DNA of 64,000 bases from contig CAVPWU010000007.1 of NCBI GenBank assembly GCA_963709665.1, positions 248,001 through 312,000 of the forward strand, written 5' to 3'. The first letter of the stretch is position 1; each line of letters starts with the position of its first letter. Shown one piece after another: positions 1 through 9,341 of this stretch. The notes below the pieces were generated by a model. That model saw only the letters and a list, made by a program, of their open reading frames with translations, did not search any database and was not told where the DNA came from. The translations under genes and the position numbers were made by a program. Source of the stretch: DASZIT01 sp963709665 (GTDB lineage Bacteria > Actinomycetota > Acidimicrobiia > Acidimicrobiales > RAAP-2).

Positions 1-866
<866 letters not shown>

Positions 867-910
867 GGCCGCTCAGGCTACCGCCGTGGGAGCGGCTACC
901 CTGATCCACC

Positions 911-1774
911 GTGTCAACCGAGAAGCGTCAACGCCAGAAGGCCGGCCGCCAGGCCCGCCTGGAGGCCGAGCAGAAGGCCAAGAAGCGCAAGCAGCAGCTC
1001 CGGAGGGTCATCACCCTGGTGGTGATCGCCGCCGTGGTCGTCGGCGTGGCCGTCTGGGTCAGCAGCGGGTCGTCCAAGAAGTCCAACGCCTCGAGCACCT
1101 CCACCACCAAGGCGTCGACCACCTCCACCACCGCCTCCTCCACCTCCACCACCCGGTCACCGACGGCGGGCGGCTCGGGGAACACCTCCCCGTCGGCCAT
1201 CACCACCTCGGCGGACTGCCCGACCGACTTCTCGGCCACGCTGAACAAGCCGTTCTGGACGTCGGCCCCGCCGATGACCATCGACACCTCGAAGACCTAC
1301 ACGGCCACCGTCACCACCGACGTGGGCTCCTTCACCATCCAGCTCGACCCGGCGGCGGCCCCCCTGGCCGTGAACAACTTCGTGTTCCTGGCCAAGCAGC
1401 ACTTCTACGACTGCGTCATCTTCCACCGGGTGATCCAGACCTTCATGGACCAGACCGGCGACCCCACCGGCACCGGGGAGGGTGGGCCCGGCTACAAGTT
1501 CGCCGACGAGCTGCCGAAGACCGCCTCGCCGCAGTACCCGCTCGGGTCGGTGGCCATGGCCAACTCGGGGCCCAACACCAACGGGAGCCAGTTCTTCATC
1601 GTCACCGGCCCCGAGGGCGAGACGCTTTCCCCGTCGTACACGCTGTTCGGCACCGTCACCTCCGGCATGCCGGTGGTCCAGCAGATCAACGCCGGGGGAT
1701 CGGCCGCCTCCGACAGCCAGGGCACCCCGACCACGCTCCACCGGATCCAATCGGTGACCATCACCGAGTCGTAG
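911..1774 (+). CDS. Membrane-anchored cyclophilin-type peptidyl-prolyl isomerase
   Basis: Predicted to isomerise Xaa-Pro bonds in proteins outside the membrane. The GTG-start product has 287 residues: a Lys/Arg-rich cytoplasmic tail (1-30), one membrane segment (about 32-50), a Ser/Thr-rich linker (about 51-95), and a cyclophilin domain (about 120-285). FHRVI, GGPGYKF and NTNGSQFFI show the fold; FHRVI holds the catalytic Arg. The usual MxQGGD stretch is replaced by MDQTGDP, which still supplies the Gln. It sits 74 bp upstream of a second, soluble cyclophilin gene in the same direction, so the pair are probably paralogues in one operon. Confidence 0.9.
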   Translation: MSTEKRQRQKAGRQARLEAEQKAKKRKQQLRRVITLVVIAAVVVGVAVWVSSGSSKKSNASSTSTTKASTTSTTASSTSTTRSPTAGGSGNTSPSAITTSADCPTDFSATLNKPFWTSAPPMTIDTSKTYTATVTTDVGSFTIQLDPAAAPLAVNNFVFLAKQHFYDCVIFHRVIQTFMDQTGDPTGTGEGGPGYKFADELPKTASPQYPLGSVAMANSGPNTNGSQFFIVTGPEGETLSPSYTLFGTVTSGMPVVQQINAGGSAASDSQGTPTTLHRIQSVTITES

Positions 1775-1848
1775 GCGCACCGGCCGCTCCCGGCGGCCGC
1801 TCCCGCCTCCCACCCGTCCGCACCCGACCCCGACAAGGAGCACCGACC

Positions 1849-2403
1849 ATGACCCCCGAGATCCCCGCCGCCGACGGCTCCAGCCCCAAGACCCAGCGGT
1901 TCGACAGCCCTCCCCCCATGGTCATCGACCCGGCCAAGCGGTACACCGCCGAGATGGTCACCTCCAAGGGCACCCTGACCATCGCCCTCGACCCCGTGGC
2001 GGCGCCGAAGACGGTCAACAACTTCGTGTTCCTGGCCCGCTGGCACTACTACGACGGGATCGTCTTCCACCGGATCATCCCGGGCTTCATGCTGCAGGGC
2101 GGGGACCCGGAGGGATCGGGCCGCGGCGGGCCGGGCTACCGGTTCGAGGACGAGCTGCCGGCCCCCGGCCGCTACGAGATCGGCTCCCTGGCCATGGCCA
2201 ACGCCGGCCCCCACACCAACGGCAGCCAGTTCTTCATCATCAGCGGCCCCGACGGCGTCTCCCTGCCTCCCAGCTACTCGCTGTTCGGCAAGGTGATCAA
2301 GGGCGGTGAGGTCGTGGCGGCCATCGAGGCCACCGGCAGCCGCTCGGGCAAGCCGTCCGAGCCGGTCACCATCGAGTCGGTGACCATCACCGAGGCCGAG
2401 TAG
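1849..2403 (+). CDS. Cyclophilin-type peptidyl-prolyl isomerase, cytoplasmic
   Basis: A 184-residue soluble PPIase. The ATG at 1849 follows a clear AAGGAG site at 1835-1840. An open frame continues further upstream, but that stretch is a shadow of the preceding gene. Cyclophilin signatures are complete: VFHRIIPGFMLQGGDP (catalytic Arg and Gln), GGPGYRFEDELP, and NTNGSQFFI-type HTNGSQFFI. About 30 N-terminal residues precede the domain, with no signal peptide or membrane segment. It closely resembles the membrane-anchored paralogue directly upstream, which suggests tandem duplication followed by relocation of one copy to the outside of the membrane. Confidence 0.93.
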   Translation: MTPEIPAADGSSPKTQRFDSPPPMVIDPAKRYTAEMVTSKGTLTIALDPVAAPKTVNNFVFLARWHYYDGIVFHRIIPGFMLQGGDPEGSGRGGPGYRFEDELPAPGRYEIGSLAMANAGPHTNGSQFFIISGPDGVSLPPSYSLFGKVIKGGEVVAAIEATGSRSGKPSEPVTIESVTITEAE

Positions 2404-2429
2404 GGCCCGGGGGAGTCCGGCCCACCGGG

Positions 2430-3131
2430 TCAGACCGGCAGCGCCCCCAGGCCGGCCTCGGCCGGGGCGCCGTTGAGGAACACCGCCACCCTTCCCTCCC
2501 CGGCGGTCCGCCACCCGTCGGCGGGGTCGCGGATCAGCGCCGTGCGCTCGGGGACGCCGGCCACCGGGGTGCCGTGGGGGGCCAGCAACACCGACCGGTG
2601 GAGCTTCTCGCCGTGGGCGTCCTCGTGGGTGTCGCCGAAGTGGGGCACCACCGCCAGGTCCCGGACCAGGCCGAGCCCCAGGGTCAGGCCCCCGCCCCGG
2701 GCGTCGACCATCGGGTCGGTCAGCACCATGGCCGCCCCCGAGGTGGCGGCCACCACCGCCCCGTCGGTCCACGCCGCCACCAGGGCGTCCCAGACCCGTG
2801 ACCCCTTCAGGACGCTGCGGAGGTGCATGGGCGAGCTGCCGTTGAGGTAGATGAAGCGGGCGCTCCGGAGGACGGACGCCACCCCCGGGTCCATGGCGTC
2901 CCCCCGGGAGAGCACCATCAGCCCCTCCACCCTCGCCTCGAGGGGGGCGAACCACTCGCCGGCCTGGGCCACGGTCCGCTCGGGATGCTCGTAGGCGGCG
3001 GCGGTGGGCAGCACCACCACCCGGTCGGAGCCCGATGCCTCGAGCAGCTCGGCGTCGAAGGTGCAGCCCGGTCGCCACTCGCCCCCGCCCACCAGGGCGA
3101 CGGTTCCGGAGCCGGCGGGTGCATCGGTCAT
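2430..3131 (-). CDS. Peptidase S51-like / type 1 glutamine amidotransferase-like protein
   Basis: A 233-residue protein of the cyanophycinase/dipeptidase E superfamily. The N-terminal VALVGGGEW strand-turn, the central FIYLNGSSPMH and the nucleophile elbow ATSGAAM support this. In S51 peptidases the elbow is usually TSAGA; here the Ser is kept but the Gly and Ala are swapped, so catalysis is plausible but not certain. Start chosen as MTDAPAG at 3131; an upstream ATG at 3152 would add seven residues. It ends 26 bp after the convergent cyclophilin gene. The substrate is unknown. Confidence 0.75.
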   Translation of the reverse strand: MTDAPAGSGTVALVGGGEWRPGCTFDAELLEASGSDRVVVLPTAAAYEHPERTVAQAGEWFAPLEARVEGLMVLSRGDAMDPGVASVLRSARFIYLNGSSPMHLRSVLKGSRVWDALVAAWTDGAVVAATSGAAMVLTDPMVDARGGGLTLGLGLVRDLAVVPHFGDTHEDAHGEKLHRSVLLAPHGTPVAGVPERTALIRDPADGWRTAGEGRVAVFLNGAPAEAGLGALPV

Positions 3132-3204
3132 GGCCGACACTGTAGGGGCCACGCCGGGGCCGACGCGACGGGCCGGTGGGCGCCGCCGCCACGGGGTGGA
3201 CGGG

Positions 3205-4485
3205 TCAGCCGGGGTCCGGCGGGGCCGGCTCCGGGCGGTGCATCAGCCGCCCCATGGCGTCGGCGACCTCCACCGACAGGGCCAGGGAGTCGGCCAGCAG
3301 GCCCATACCGAAGAAGCCGTGGACCTGATCGTCGTAGACCCGGTGCTCCACCGCCACCCCGGCGTCGGCCAGCTTCCGGGCGTAGGCGTCGCCGTCGGCC
3401 CGCAGCAGGTCGAAGCCGGCCGTCACCACCAGGGCGGGGGCCGCACCGGCCACCTCGGCCAGCAGCGGCGAGACCGACGGGGTGTCCCAGGTGGACCGGT
3501 CGGGCACGTAGGCGTCCCGCATCTGCTCGATGCCCGCCATGGTCAGGAAGAAGCCGTCGTCGAGCTCGTGGGTCGGGGTGTGGACCCGGGCCGACACCGC
3601 CGGGTAGACCAGCCCCTGGGCCCAGGGCCCGGGAAGGTCGGGGTCGGCCGCCCCGCCGCCCTCCCGGGTGAGCAGCGACACCACGGCGGCCAGGTTGCCG
3701 CCGGCGCTGTCCCCCATCACCCCGATCCGCCCGGGATCGACCCCCAGCTCGTCGGCGTGCCGCTGGGTCCACCGGAAGGCGGCCACGGCGTCGTCGACCG
3801 CCGCCGGGTACGGGTGCTCCGGGGCCAGGCGGTAGTCGACCGCCACCACCAGGCAGCCGCTGACCGACGCCAGCAGCCGGCACGACCCGTCGTGGCTGCG
3901 CAGGTCCCCGGCCACCCACCCGCCCCCGTGGAAGTAGACGATGGCCGGTGGCCGGTGGCCGAGGCCCACCCCGGCACCCACCCCGGACCCGAAGCGCCGG
4001 TAGATCCGGAGGGGGATGGGCCCCGAGCCGACCGGGGTCTCCGGCGCCGGTACCTCCCGTCCGGTGACGTGCACGTCGGTGCGGACCGGCATGGCCAGGC
4101 CGGCCATCCGGGCCAGCCGGCGACGGGCGGCCGGGGGATCGAGGGTGGTGTCGCTCCCCAACGGCAGCGCCTGGGTGACGGCCAGCATGGCCTGGACGCT
4201 CCGGTTGAGGACCCTGCCGTCCACCGTCACCGGCTCCCGACGACCCAGGACGGTGAGGATGGCCTCGGGGTGGCGCAGGAACCAGGCCAGCAGCCGGGTG
4301 ATCGGGGGCCACCACTCGCGGGCCCGCTGGCGCCGGCGGTCGTAGGTGCCGCCCTCCCCGGGCCGTCCGCCGGGCCGGCCGCCCCTCCGACCGTCGGGAG
4401 GGGCGGCGCCCTCGGCGGCGGTCGCCGCCGGTCCGGGGCTGGTGCGACGGGGACCGGCCGGGGGCGGGGGGTTCACCGGACCCAT
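3205..4485 (-). CDS. Alpha/beta hydrolase of the HSL (hormone-sensitive lipase-like) family
   Basis: A probable carboxylesterase of 426 residues. The HSL oxyanion-hole motif HGGGW, the nucleophile elbow GDSAGGN (Ser), the acid in FDLLRADGD and the His in DDQVHGF make a full catalytic set. The first 110 residues are Pro/Gly/Arg-rich followed by a helical segment (LLAWFLRHPEAIL) and may form a cap or membrane-associating part. The start at 4485 (MGPVNPPP) was chosen because an upstream ATG would run into the divergent SDR promoter. It is divergent from the SDR gene at 4554. The substrate cannot be read from sequence. Confidence 0.85.
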   Translation of the reverse strand: MGPVNPPPPAGPRRTSPGPAATAAEGAAPPDGRRGGRPGGRPGEGGTYDRRRQRAREWWPPITRLLAWFLRHPEAILTVLGRREPVTVDGRVLNRSVQAMLAVTQALPLGSDTTLDPPAARRRLARMAGLAMPVRTDVHVTGREVPAPETPVGSGPIPLRIYRRFGSGVGAGVGLGHRPPAIVYFHGGGWVAGDLRSHDGSCRLLASVSGCLVVAVDYRLAPEHPYPAAVDDAVAAFRWTQRHADELGVDPGRIGVMGDSAGGNLAAVVSLLTREGGGAADPDLPGPWAQGLVYPAVSARVHTPTHELDDGFFLTMAGIEQMRDAYVPDRSTWDTPSVSPLLAEVAGAAPALVVTAGFDLLRADGDAYARKLADAGVAVEHRVYDDQVHGFFGMGLLADSLALSVEVADAMGRLMHRPEPAPPDPG

Positions 4486-4553
4486 GGTGTCGGTACAGTC
4501 GGTCGGGGGCAAGCGCACCCGCCCGGCGGGACGGGCCACGCACGAGGAGGACC

Positions 4554-5456
4554 ATGGGTACCAGGGCAGCCGCACGCGCCGAGGCGCTCCGCCGGCACGT
4601 CGACGGCAAGGTGGCGCTGGTCACCGGGGGGGCGTCCGGCATCGGGCGGGCGCTGGCCACCGAGCTGGTGGCCCGGGGGGCCACCGTGGTGGTGGCCGAC
4701 ATCGACGGCCCGGCGGCCGTGGCGCTGGCCGAGCAGCTCGAGCTGGGCGCCGGCGGCTCCCTCGCCGCTCCCACCCGGGCCACCCCCGCCGTGCTGGACG
4801 TCACCGACGCCGACGCCGTGGCCGAGGTGGTGGCCCGCACCGCCAAGGAGCACGGGGGTCTCGACCTCCTGTTCAACAACGCCGGGATCGGGGTGGGTGG
4901 CCCGGTCGAGGAGCTGACCGGCGCCCACTGGCAGCGGGTCGTCGACGTGAACCTGTGGAGCGTGATCCACGGGGTGGCGGCGGCCTACCCGACGATGATC
5001 GCCCAGGGCCACGGGCACATCGTCAACACCGCCTCGCTGTCGGGCCTGCTGCCCAGCCCCCTGCTGGTGCCGTACTCCACCACCAAGCACGCGGTGGTGG
5101 GTCTCAGCCTGGGGCTCCGGGCCGAGGCCGCCGCCCACGGGGTCGGGGTCAGCGTGGTCTGCCCGGGGGTGATCGAGACCCCGCTGCTCGACAAGGGCAA
5201 CCCCGACGACCTCCCGCAGGTCGGCGTCCCCGACGTCCGGGCGCTGCTGACCGCCGCGGTCGGCCGTCCCTACCCGGCGTCGTCCCTGGCCGCCGACGTG
5301 CTGGACGGGGTGGCCCGCAACCGGCCGATGATCGTGGCCCCGGCGCACGCCCGGCGGGTCTGGGCGGCCTTCCGCCTGGCCCCCGCCCTCGTCACCGACC
5401 AGGGCGGCCGGCGGGTTCGGGCCCTGGCCGGGCGACGGACGAACGGCGCCGCCTGA
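4554..5456 (+). CDS. SDR-family NAD(P)-dependent oxidoreductase
   Basis: A 300-residue classical short-chain dehydrogenase/reductase. The ATG follows GAGGAGG at 4544-4550. TGGASGIGRA is the TGxxxGIG cofactor loop (about residues 24-31), VVVADIDG ends the second strand with Asp (NAD preference is inferred), NNAGIG follows near residue 105, and a Ser in NTASLSG plus YSTTK form the catalytic Ser-Tyr-Lys set. The C-terminal tail is longer than in minimal SDRs. A strong hairpin overlaps its stop codon, so transcription probably ends before the downstream hbd gene. Substrate unknown. Confidence 0.9.
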   Translation: MGTRAAARAEALRRHVDGKVALVTGGASGIGRALATELVARGATVVVADIDGPAAVALAEQLELGAGGSLAAPTRATPAVLDVTDADAVAEVVARTAKEHGGLDLLFNNAGIGVGGPVEELTGAHWQRVVDVNLWSVIHGVAAAYPTMIAQGHGHIVNTASLSGLLPSPLLVPYSTTKHAVVGLSLGLRAEAAAHGVGVSVVCPGVIETPLLDKGNPDDLPQVGVPDVRALLTAAVGRPYPASSLAADVLDGVARNRPMIVAPAHARRVWAAFRLAPALVTDQGGRRVRALAGRRTNGAA

Positions 5457-5490
5457 CCCCCCGACCCGGCCGGGACCCTGGTCGGGGGGT
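5456..5490 (+). terminator. Hairpin terminator after the SDR gene
   Basis: A perfect 11-bp inverted repeat, ACCCCCCGACC / GGTCGGGGGGT, with a 13-base loop. It overlaps the SDR stop codon. No U-tract follows, as is common for actinobacterial terminators. Confidence 0.7.
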
Positions 5491-5506
5491 CGGAAGGCAG
5501 CTCCCC

Positions 5507-5520
5507 TTACCGGCCGGTAA
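5507..5520. promoter_or_regulatory. 14-bp palindrome TTACCGGCCGGTAA, likely TetR-type operator
   Basis: A perfect 14-bp palindrome centred 18 bp before the hbd ATG. Related sequences lie upstream of ccr (11/14 at 16428) and thiolase (10/14 at 16527), which encode steps of the same pathway. Size and symmetry fit a TetR-family operator; no regulator gene is in the window. Its position would block transcription or early elongation of hbd-ecm. Confidence 0.65.
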
Positions 5521-5531
5521 CATGCACCCCC

Positions 5532-6389
5532 ATGTCGATAGAACGCGTGGGGATCATCGGGTCGGGGATCATGGGGTCGGGCATCGCCGAGACGGCGGCC
5601 GTCAACGGATTCGAGGTGGTGCTGCGCAGTCGCAGCCAGGCGTCGGCCGACGGGACGGTCGATGCCCTGGGGAGGTCGCTCGACCGTCAGGTGGAGAAGG
5701 GGAAGCGGACCGCCGAGGAGCGTGACGCCGCCCTGGCCCGGGTGACCGCCACCGACGACCTCCACGCCCTGAAGGACGTCGACCTGATCATCGAGTCGGC
5801 GGTCGAGGACCTGGCCGTGAAGAAGGCGCTCTTCACCGAGCTCGACCACATCGCCGCCGACGCCACCATCCTGGCCACCAACACCTCCACCCTCCCGGTG
5901 GTGGAGCTGGCCATGCAGACCGGCCGGCCCGACAAGGTGTGCGGGGTCCACTTCTTCAACCCGGCGCCGGTGATGACCCTGGTGGAGCTGGTCCGTCCCC
6001 TGACCGCCTCCGACGAGACGATGGCCGCCACCCGCGCCTTCGCCGAGGCGTGCGGGAAGACCCCGGTGGAGGTGAAGGACCAGGCCGGCTTCATCGTCAA
6101 CGCCCTCCTCTTCCCCTATCTCAACAACGCCGTGCGCCTCTACGAGCAGGGGATGGCGTCGGTGGCCGACATCGACACCGCCATGAAGGGCGGCTGCGGG
6201 TTCCCCATGGGTCCGTTCGCCCTGCTCGACCTGGTCGGCCTGGACACCTCGCTCTCCATCCTGGACGCCCTCTACGAGGAGTTCCGCGACCCCAACTACG
6301 CGGCGGTGCCCCTGCTCCGCCGGATGGTGGCCGCCGAGCGGCTGGGCCGGAAGTCCGGCCAGGGCTTCTTCGACTACGCCAAGAAGTAG
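5532..6389 (+). CDS. 3-Hydroxybutyryl-CoA dehydrogenase
   Basis: Interconverts acetoacetyl-CoA and 3-hydroxybutyryl-CoA with a nicotinamide cofactor. The 285 residues match the family's usual length of about 282. GIIGSGIMGSGIA (residues 7-19) is the Rossmann loop; IIESAVED, the catalytic His in VHFFNPAP, and GPFALLDLVGLD of the C-terminal helical domain follow. It lies 22 bp upstream of ethylmalonyl-CoA mutase. With the thiolase and ccr at 15-17.8 kb it would supply crotonyl-CoA for the ethylmalonyl-CoA pathway. In other settings the same enzyme serves butyrate or PHB metabolism. Confidence 0.93.
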   Translation: MSIERVGIIGSGIMGSGIAETAAVNGFEVVLRSRSQASADGTVDALGRSLDRQVEKGKRTAEERDAALARVTATDDLHALKDVDLIIESAVEDLAVKKALFTELDHIAADATILATNTSTLPVVELAMQTGRPDKVCGVHFFNPAPVMTLVELVRPLTASDETMAATRAFAEACGKTPVEVKDQAGFIVNALLFPYLNNAVRLYEQGMASVADIDTAMKGGCGFPMGPFALLDLVGLDTSLSILDALYEEFRDPNYAAVPLLRRMVAAERLGRKSGQGFFDYAKK

Positions 6390-6411
6390 GCCGAAGGGCC
6401 ACAATGGAGGG

Positions 6412-8445
6412 ATGAGGAACGTGCAGCAGCCCAGCGGCACCGCGGCGACCCCGGAAGTGCCTGCCCCCTCGCCGCCCACCCGGGACAAGCCGTGGGTGAT
6501 GCGCACCTACTCGGGCCACTCCACGGCCAGGGCGTCCAACCAGCTCTACCGGACCAACCTGGCCAAGGGCCAGACCGGTCTGTCCATCGCCTTCGACCTC
6601 CCCACCCAGATCGGCTACGACCCGGATGCCCCCGAGGCGGCCGGCGAGGTGGGGAAGGTGGGGGTGCCGGTGGCCCACCTCGGCCACATGCGCCAGCTGA
6701 TGGACCACATCCCGGTCGAGACGATGAACACGTCGATGACCATCAACGCCACCGCCGGGTGGCTGCTCGGCCTCTACCTCGCCCTGGCCGAGGAGCGCGG
6801 CGTCGACACGCGGGTGCTGGCCGGCACCACCCAGAACGACATCATGAAGGAGTACCTGTCCCGGGGGACGTTCATCTTCCCGCCCCTCCCCAGCCGCCGG
6901 CTGACGGTGGACACCATCGCCTACACCGTCCTCAACGTCCCCAAGTGGAACCCGATCAACGTCTGCAGCTACCACCTGCAGGAGGCCGGGGCCACCCCCC
7001 ACCAGGAGGTGGCCTACGCCCTGGCCACCGCCATCGGGGTCCTCGACGCCGTGCGGGAGTCCGGCCAGGTCCCCGACGACCGGTTCGCCTCGGTGGTGGG
7101 CCGGATCTCCTTCTTCGTCAACGCCGGCGTGCGGTTCGTCGAGGAGACCTGCAAGATGCGGGCCTTCACCGCCCTGTGGGAGCGGATCTGCACCGAGCGG
7201 TACGGGGTGGACGACCCCAAGCTGAAGCGGATGCGCTACGGGGTGCAGGTCAACTCGCTGGGCCTGACCGAGGCCCAGCCCGAGAACAACGTGCCCCGGA
7301 TCGTGCTCGAGGCGCTGGGGGTGACCCTCTCCAAGGGGGCCCGGGCGCGGGCACTGCAGCTGCCGGCCTGGAACGAGGCCCTCGGCCTCCCCCGCCCGTG
7401 GGACCAGCAGTGGTCGCTGCGGATCCAGCAGATCCTGGCCTTCGAGTCCGACCTGCTGGAGTACGAGGACATCTTCGACGGCTCCATCGTCATCGAGAAG
7501 AAGACCGCCGAGGTGGCCGACGCCGCCTGGGCCGAGCTGCAGGACGTCCTGTCGCTGGGCGGGGCCTTCGAGGCCATCGACGAGCTGAAGGCGCGGCTGG
7601 TGGGCAGCCAGGCGGAACGGGTGCGCCGGATCGAGACCGGCGACCTGCAGGTGGTCGGGGTCAACTGCTTCACCGAGACCGCCGAGTCGCCGCTCGCCCC
7701 CCAGGACGGCATCGACAACATCATGCGGGTCGACCCGGCGGTGGAGGCGGAGCTCACCGCCGACGTGGTGGCCTGGCGGGGGGAGCGGGACGGGGCGGCG
7801 GTGCAGCGGGCCCTCGACGACCTGCGGCGGGCGGCGGAGGGGACCGACAACGTCATGCCGGCCACCATCGCCCTGGCCCACGCCGGGGGCACCACCGGCG
7901 AGTGGGCGGGTGCCCTGCGCCAGGTGTTCGGCGAGTACCGGGCCCCCACCGGGGTGGGGGGTGGTGTCGGCCACCGGGGCGCCGAGCTGACCGCCGTGCG
8001 GGCCCGGTCCAGGGAGCTGGCCGACCGCACCGGGGGGCCGCCCCGGCTGCTGGTGGCCAAGCCGGGCCTCGACGGGCACTCCAACGGCGCCGAGCAGATC
8101 GCGGTGGCGGCCCGGGACGCCGGCTTCGAGGTCGTCTACCAGGGGATCCGGCTCTCCCCCGAGCAGATCGCGGTGGCGGCCCGGGACGAGGACGTCGACG
8201 TGGTGGGCATCTCCATCCTGTCCGGCAGCCACCTGGAGCTGGTCCCCGAGGTGGTCCAGCGGTTGCGGGCCTTCGGGGTGGACGCCCCGGTGGTGGTGGG
8301 GGGGATCATCCCGCCGGAGGACGAGACCACCCTGTTGGCCGAGGGGGTGGCGCGGGTCTACACCCCCAAGGACTTCGAGATCGGCCGGATGATGGACGAC
8401 CTGGTGGAGCTGGCCGCCGGGCACCGCTCCGCCACCACCGCCTGA
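6412..8445 (+). CDS. ecm: Ethylmalonyl-CoA mutase (coenzyme B12-dependent)
   Basis: Rearranges (2R)-ethylmalonyl-CoA to (2S)-methylsuccinyl-CoA in the ethylmalonyl-CoA pathway of acetyl-CoA assimilation. The 677-residue chain has both the mutase barrel (about 30-520; RTYSGHSTA, FDLPTQIGYD, NTSMTINATA, GTTQNDIMKEY, GVQVNSLGLTE) and the C-terminal B12 domain. DGHSNGAEQ near residue 552 holds the DxHxxG cobalt ligand. The single-chain layout and the 'RPWDQQWSLR'-type core match Ecm/MeaA better than two-chain methylmalonyl-CoA mutase. The gene is co-directional with hbd and probably co-transcribed. A short spacer separates it from the DUF3097 gene. Confidence 0.93.
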   Translation: MRNVQQPSGTAATPEVPAPSPPTRDKPWVMRTYSGHSTARASNQLYRTNLAKGQTGLSIAFDLPTQIGYDPDAPEAAGEVGKVGVPVAHLGHMRQLMDHIPVETMNTSMTINATAGWLLGLYLALAEERGVDTRVLAGTTQNDIMKEYLSRGTFIFPPLPSRRLTVDTIAYTVLNVPKWNPINVCSYHLQEAGATPHQEVAYALATAIGVLDAVRESGQVPDDRFASVVGRISFFVNAGVRFVEETCKMRAFTALWERICTERYGVDDPKLKRMRYGVQVNSLGLTEAQPENNVPRIVLEALGVTLSKGARARALQLPAWNEALGLPRPWDQQWSLRIQQILAFESDLLEYEDIFDGSIVIEKKTAEVADAAWAELQDVLSLGGAFEAIDELKARLVGSQAERVRRIETGDLQVVGVNCFTETAESPLAPQDGIDNIMRVDPAVEAELTADVVAWRGERDGAAVQRALDDLRRAAEGTDNVMPATIALAHAGGTTGEWAGALRQVFGEYRAPTGVGGGVGHRGAELTAVRARSRELADRTGGPPRLLVAKPGLDGHSNGAEQIAVAARDAGFEVVYQGIRLSPEQIAVAARDEDVDVVGISILSGSHLELVPEVVQRLRAFGVDAPVVVGGIIPPEDETTLLAEGVARVYTPKDFEIGRMMDDLVELAAGHRSATTA

Positions 8446-8492
8446 CCGGGTATCCGCGTCGCCCCGGACCCCCGTCCGGTACCGTCGCCGCC

Positions 8493-9341
8493 GTGAGCAC
8501 CTTCCGCGACCCGATGGCGGGGATCCTGTCCGGGCCGATCGACGCCCCGCCCGAGGACCGCCTGGCCACGGTGTACCCCAAGGTGGCGGCCGTGCCCGGG
8601 CTGGCGCTGGTCCACCGGGCCTCCGGGTTCTCCGGCACCGTGGTCCGCCTGGAGGGCGGCGGGGTGGAGCTCCGGGGCGCCACCGGTCTGGAGCGGGTGT
8701 TCCGGCAGACGCCGGGGGCATTCGCCGTCGACGGGAGGGCGATCAGCCTGGTCCGTCCGCCGGCCACGGCGTCGTCGGCCCTGGGGCGGACCGCCTCGGG
8801 CTCGCTGGCGGTGGCCGGCAGCCGGGCCAAGGTGGCCCGGGGCGGACGGCTGTGGGTGGAGGGCGTCCACGACGCCGAGCTGGTGGAGCGGGTCTGGGGC
8901 AGTGACCTCCGGGAGGAGGGGGTGGTGGTCGAGCGGCTCGACGGCATCGACCACCTGGCCGCCGAGATCCGGTCGTTCGCACCCAACCCGGCCCGGCGGC
9001 TGGGGGTGCTGGTGGACCACCTGGTGCCGGGGTCCAAGGAGTCCCGGCTGGCCGCCGACGTCGCCCACCCCGACGTGCTGGTCACCGGGACGCCGTTCGT
9101 CGACGTGTGGCAGGCCATCCGCCCCCCGGTGCTGGGCATCGAGGCCTGGCCGGTCATCCCCATGGGCACCGACTGGAAGACCGGCATCTGCGAGGTGCTG
9201 GGTCTCGGCGACCCCCGGACGGCGTGGCGGTCGCTGCTGGCCCAGGTCGACTCCTACGCCGACCTGGAGCCCGCCCTGGTGGGAGCGGTCGAGCGGCTGA
9301 TCGACTTCGTGACGTCCACCGACGAGACAGCCGCACCATGA
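8493..9341 (+). CDS. DUF3097 family protein
   Basis: A 282-residue actinobacterial protein of unknown function. The GTG start at 8493 was chosen because the frame upstream lies antisense or out of frame inside ecm. Features include an N-terminal beta-rich part (LRGATGLERVFRQTPGAFAVDG), the conserved GRLWVEGVHDAELVERVWG and a following Asp/His-rich stretch (VLVDHLVPGSKES, DVAHPDVLVTGTPFVDVW). The VEGxxDAELxE element resembles a Toprim-like acidic motif, so a nucleotide or nucleic-acid role is possible but unproven. Its stop overlaps the next start by ATGA, implying translational coupling. Confidence 0.85.
   Translation: MSTFRDPMAGILSGPIDAPPEDRLATVYPKVAAVPGLALVHRASGFSGTVVRLEGGGVELRGATGLERVFRQTPGAFAVDGRAISLVRPPATASSALGRTASGSLAVAGSRAKVARGGRLWVEGVHDAELVERVWGSDLREEGVVVERLDGIDHLAAEIRSFAPNPARRLGVLVDHLVPGSKESRLAADVAHPDVLVTGTPFVDVWQAIRPPVLGIEAWPVIPMGTDWKTGICEVLGLGDPRTAWRSLLAQVDSYADLEPALVGAVERLIDFVTSTDETAAP

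Noticed and set aside
1492..3192. Long open frames antisense to the cyclophilin and S51-like genes
   Set aside because: Typical GC-rich shadow frames: Gly/Arg/Pro-rich, no motifs, opposite strand to genes with clear domains.
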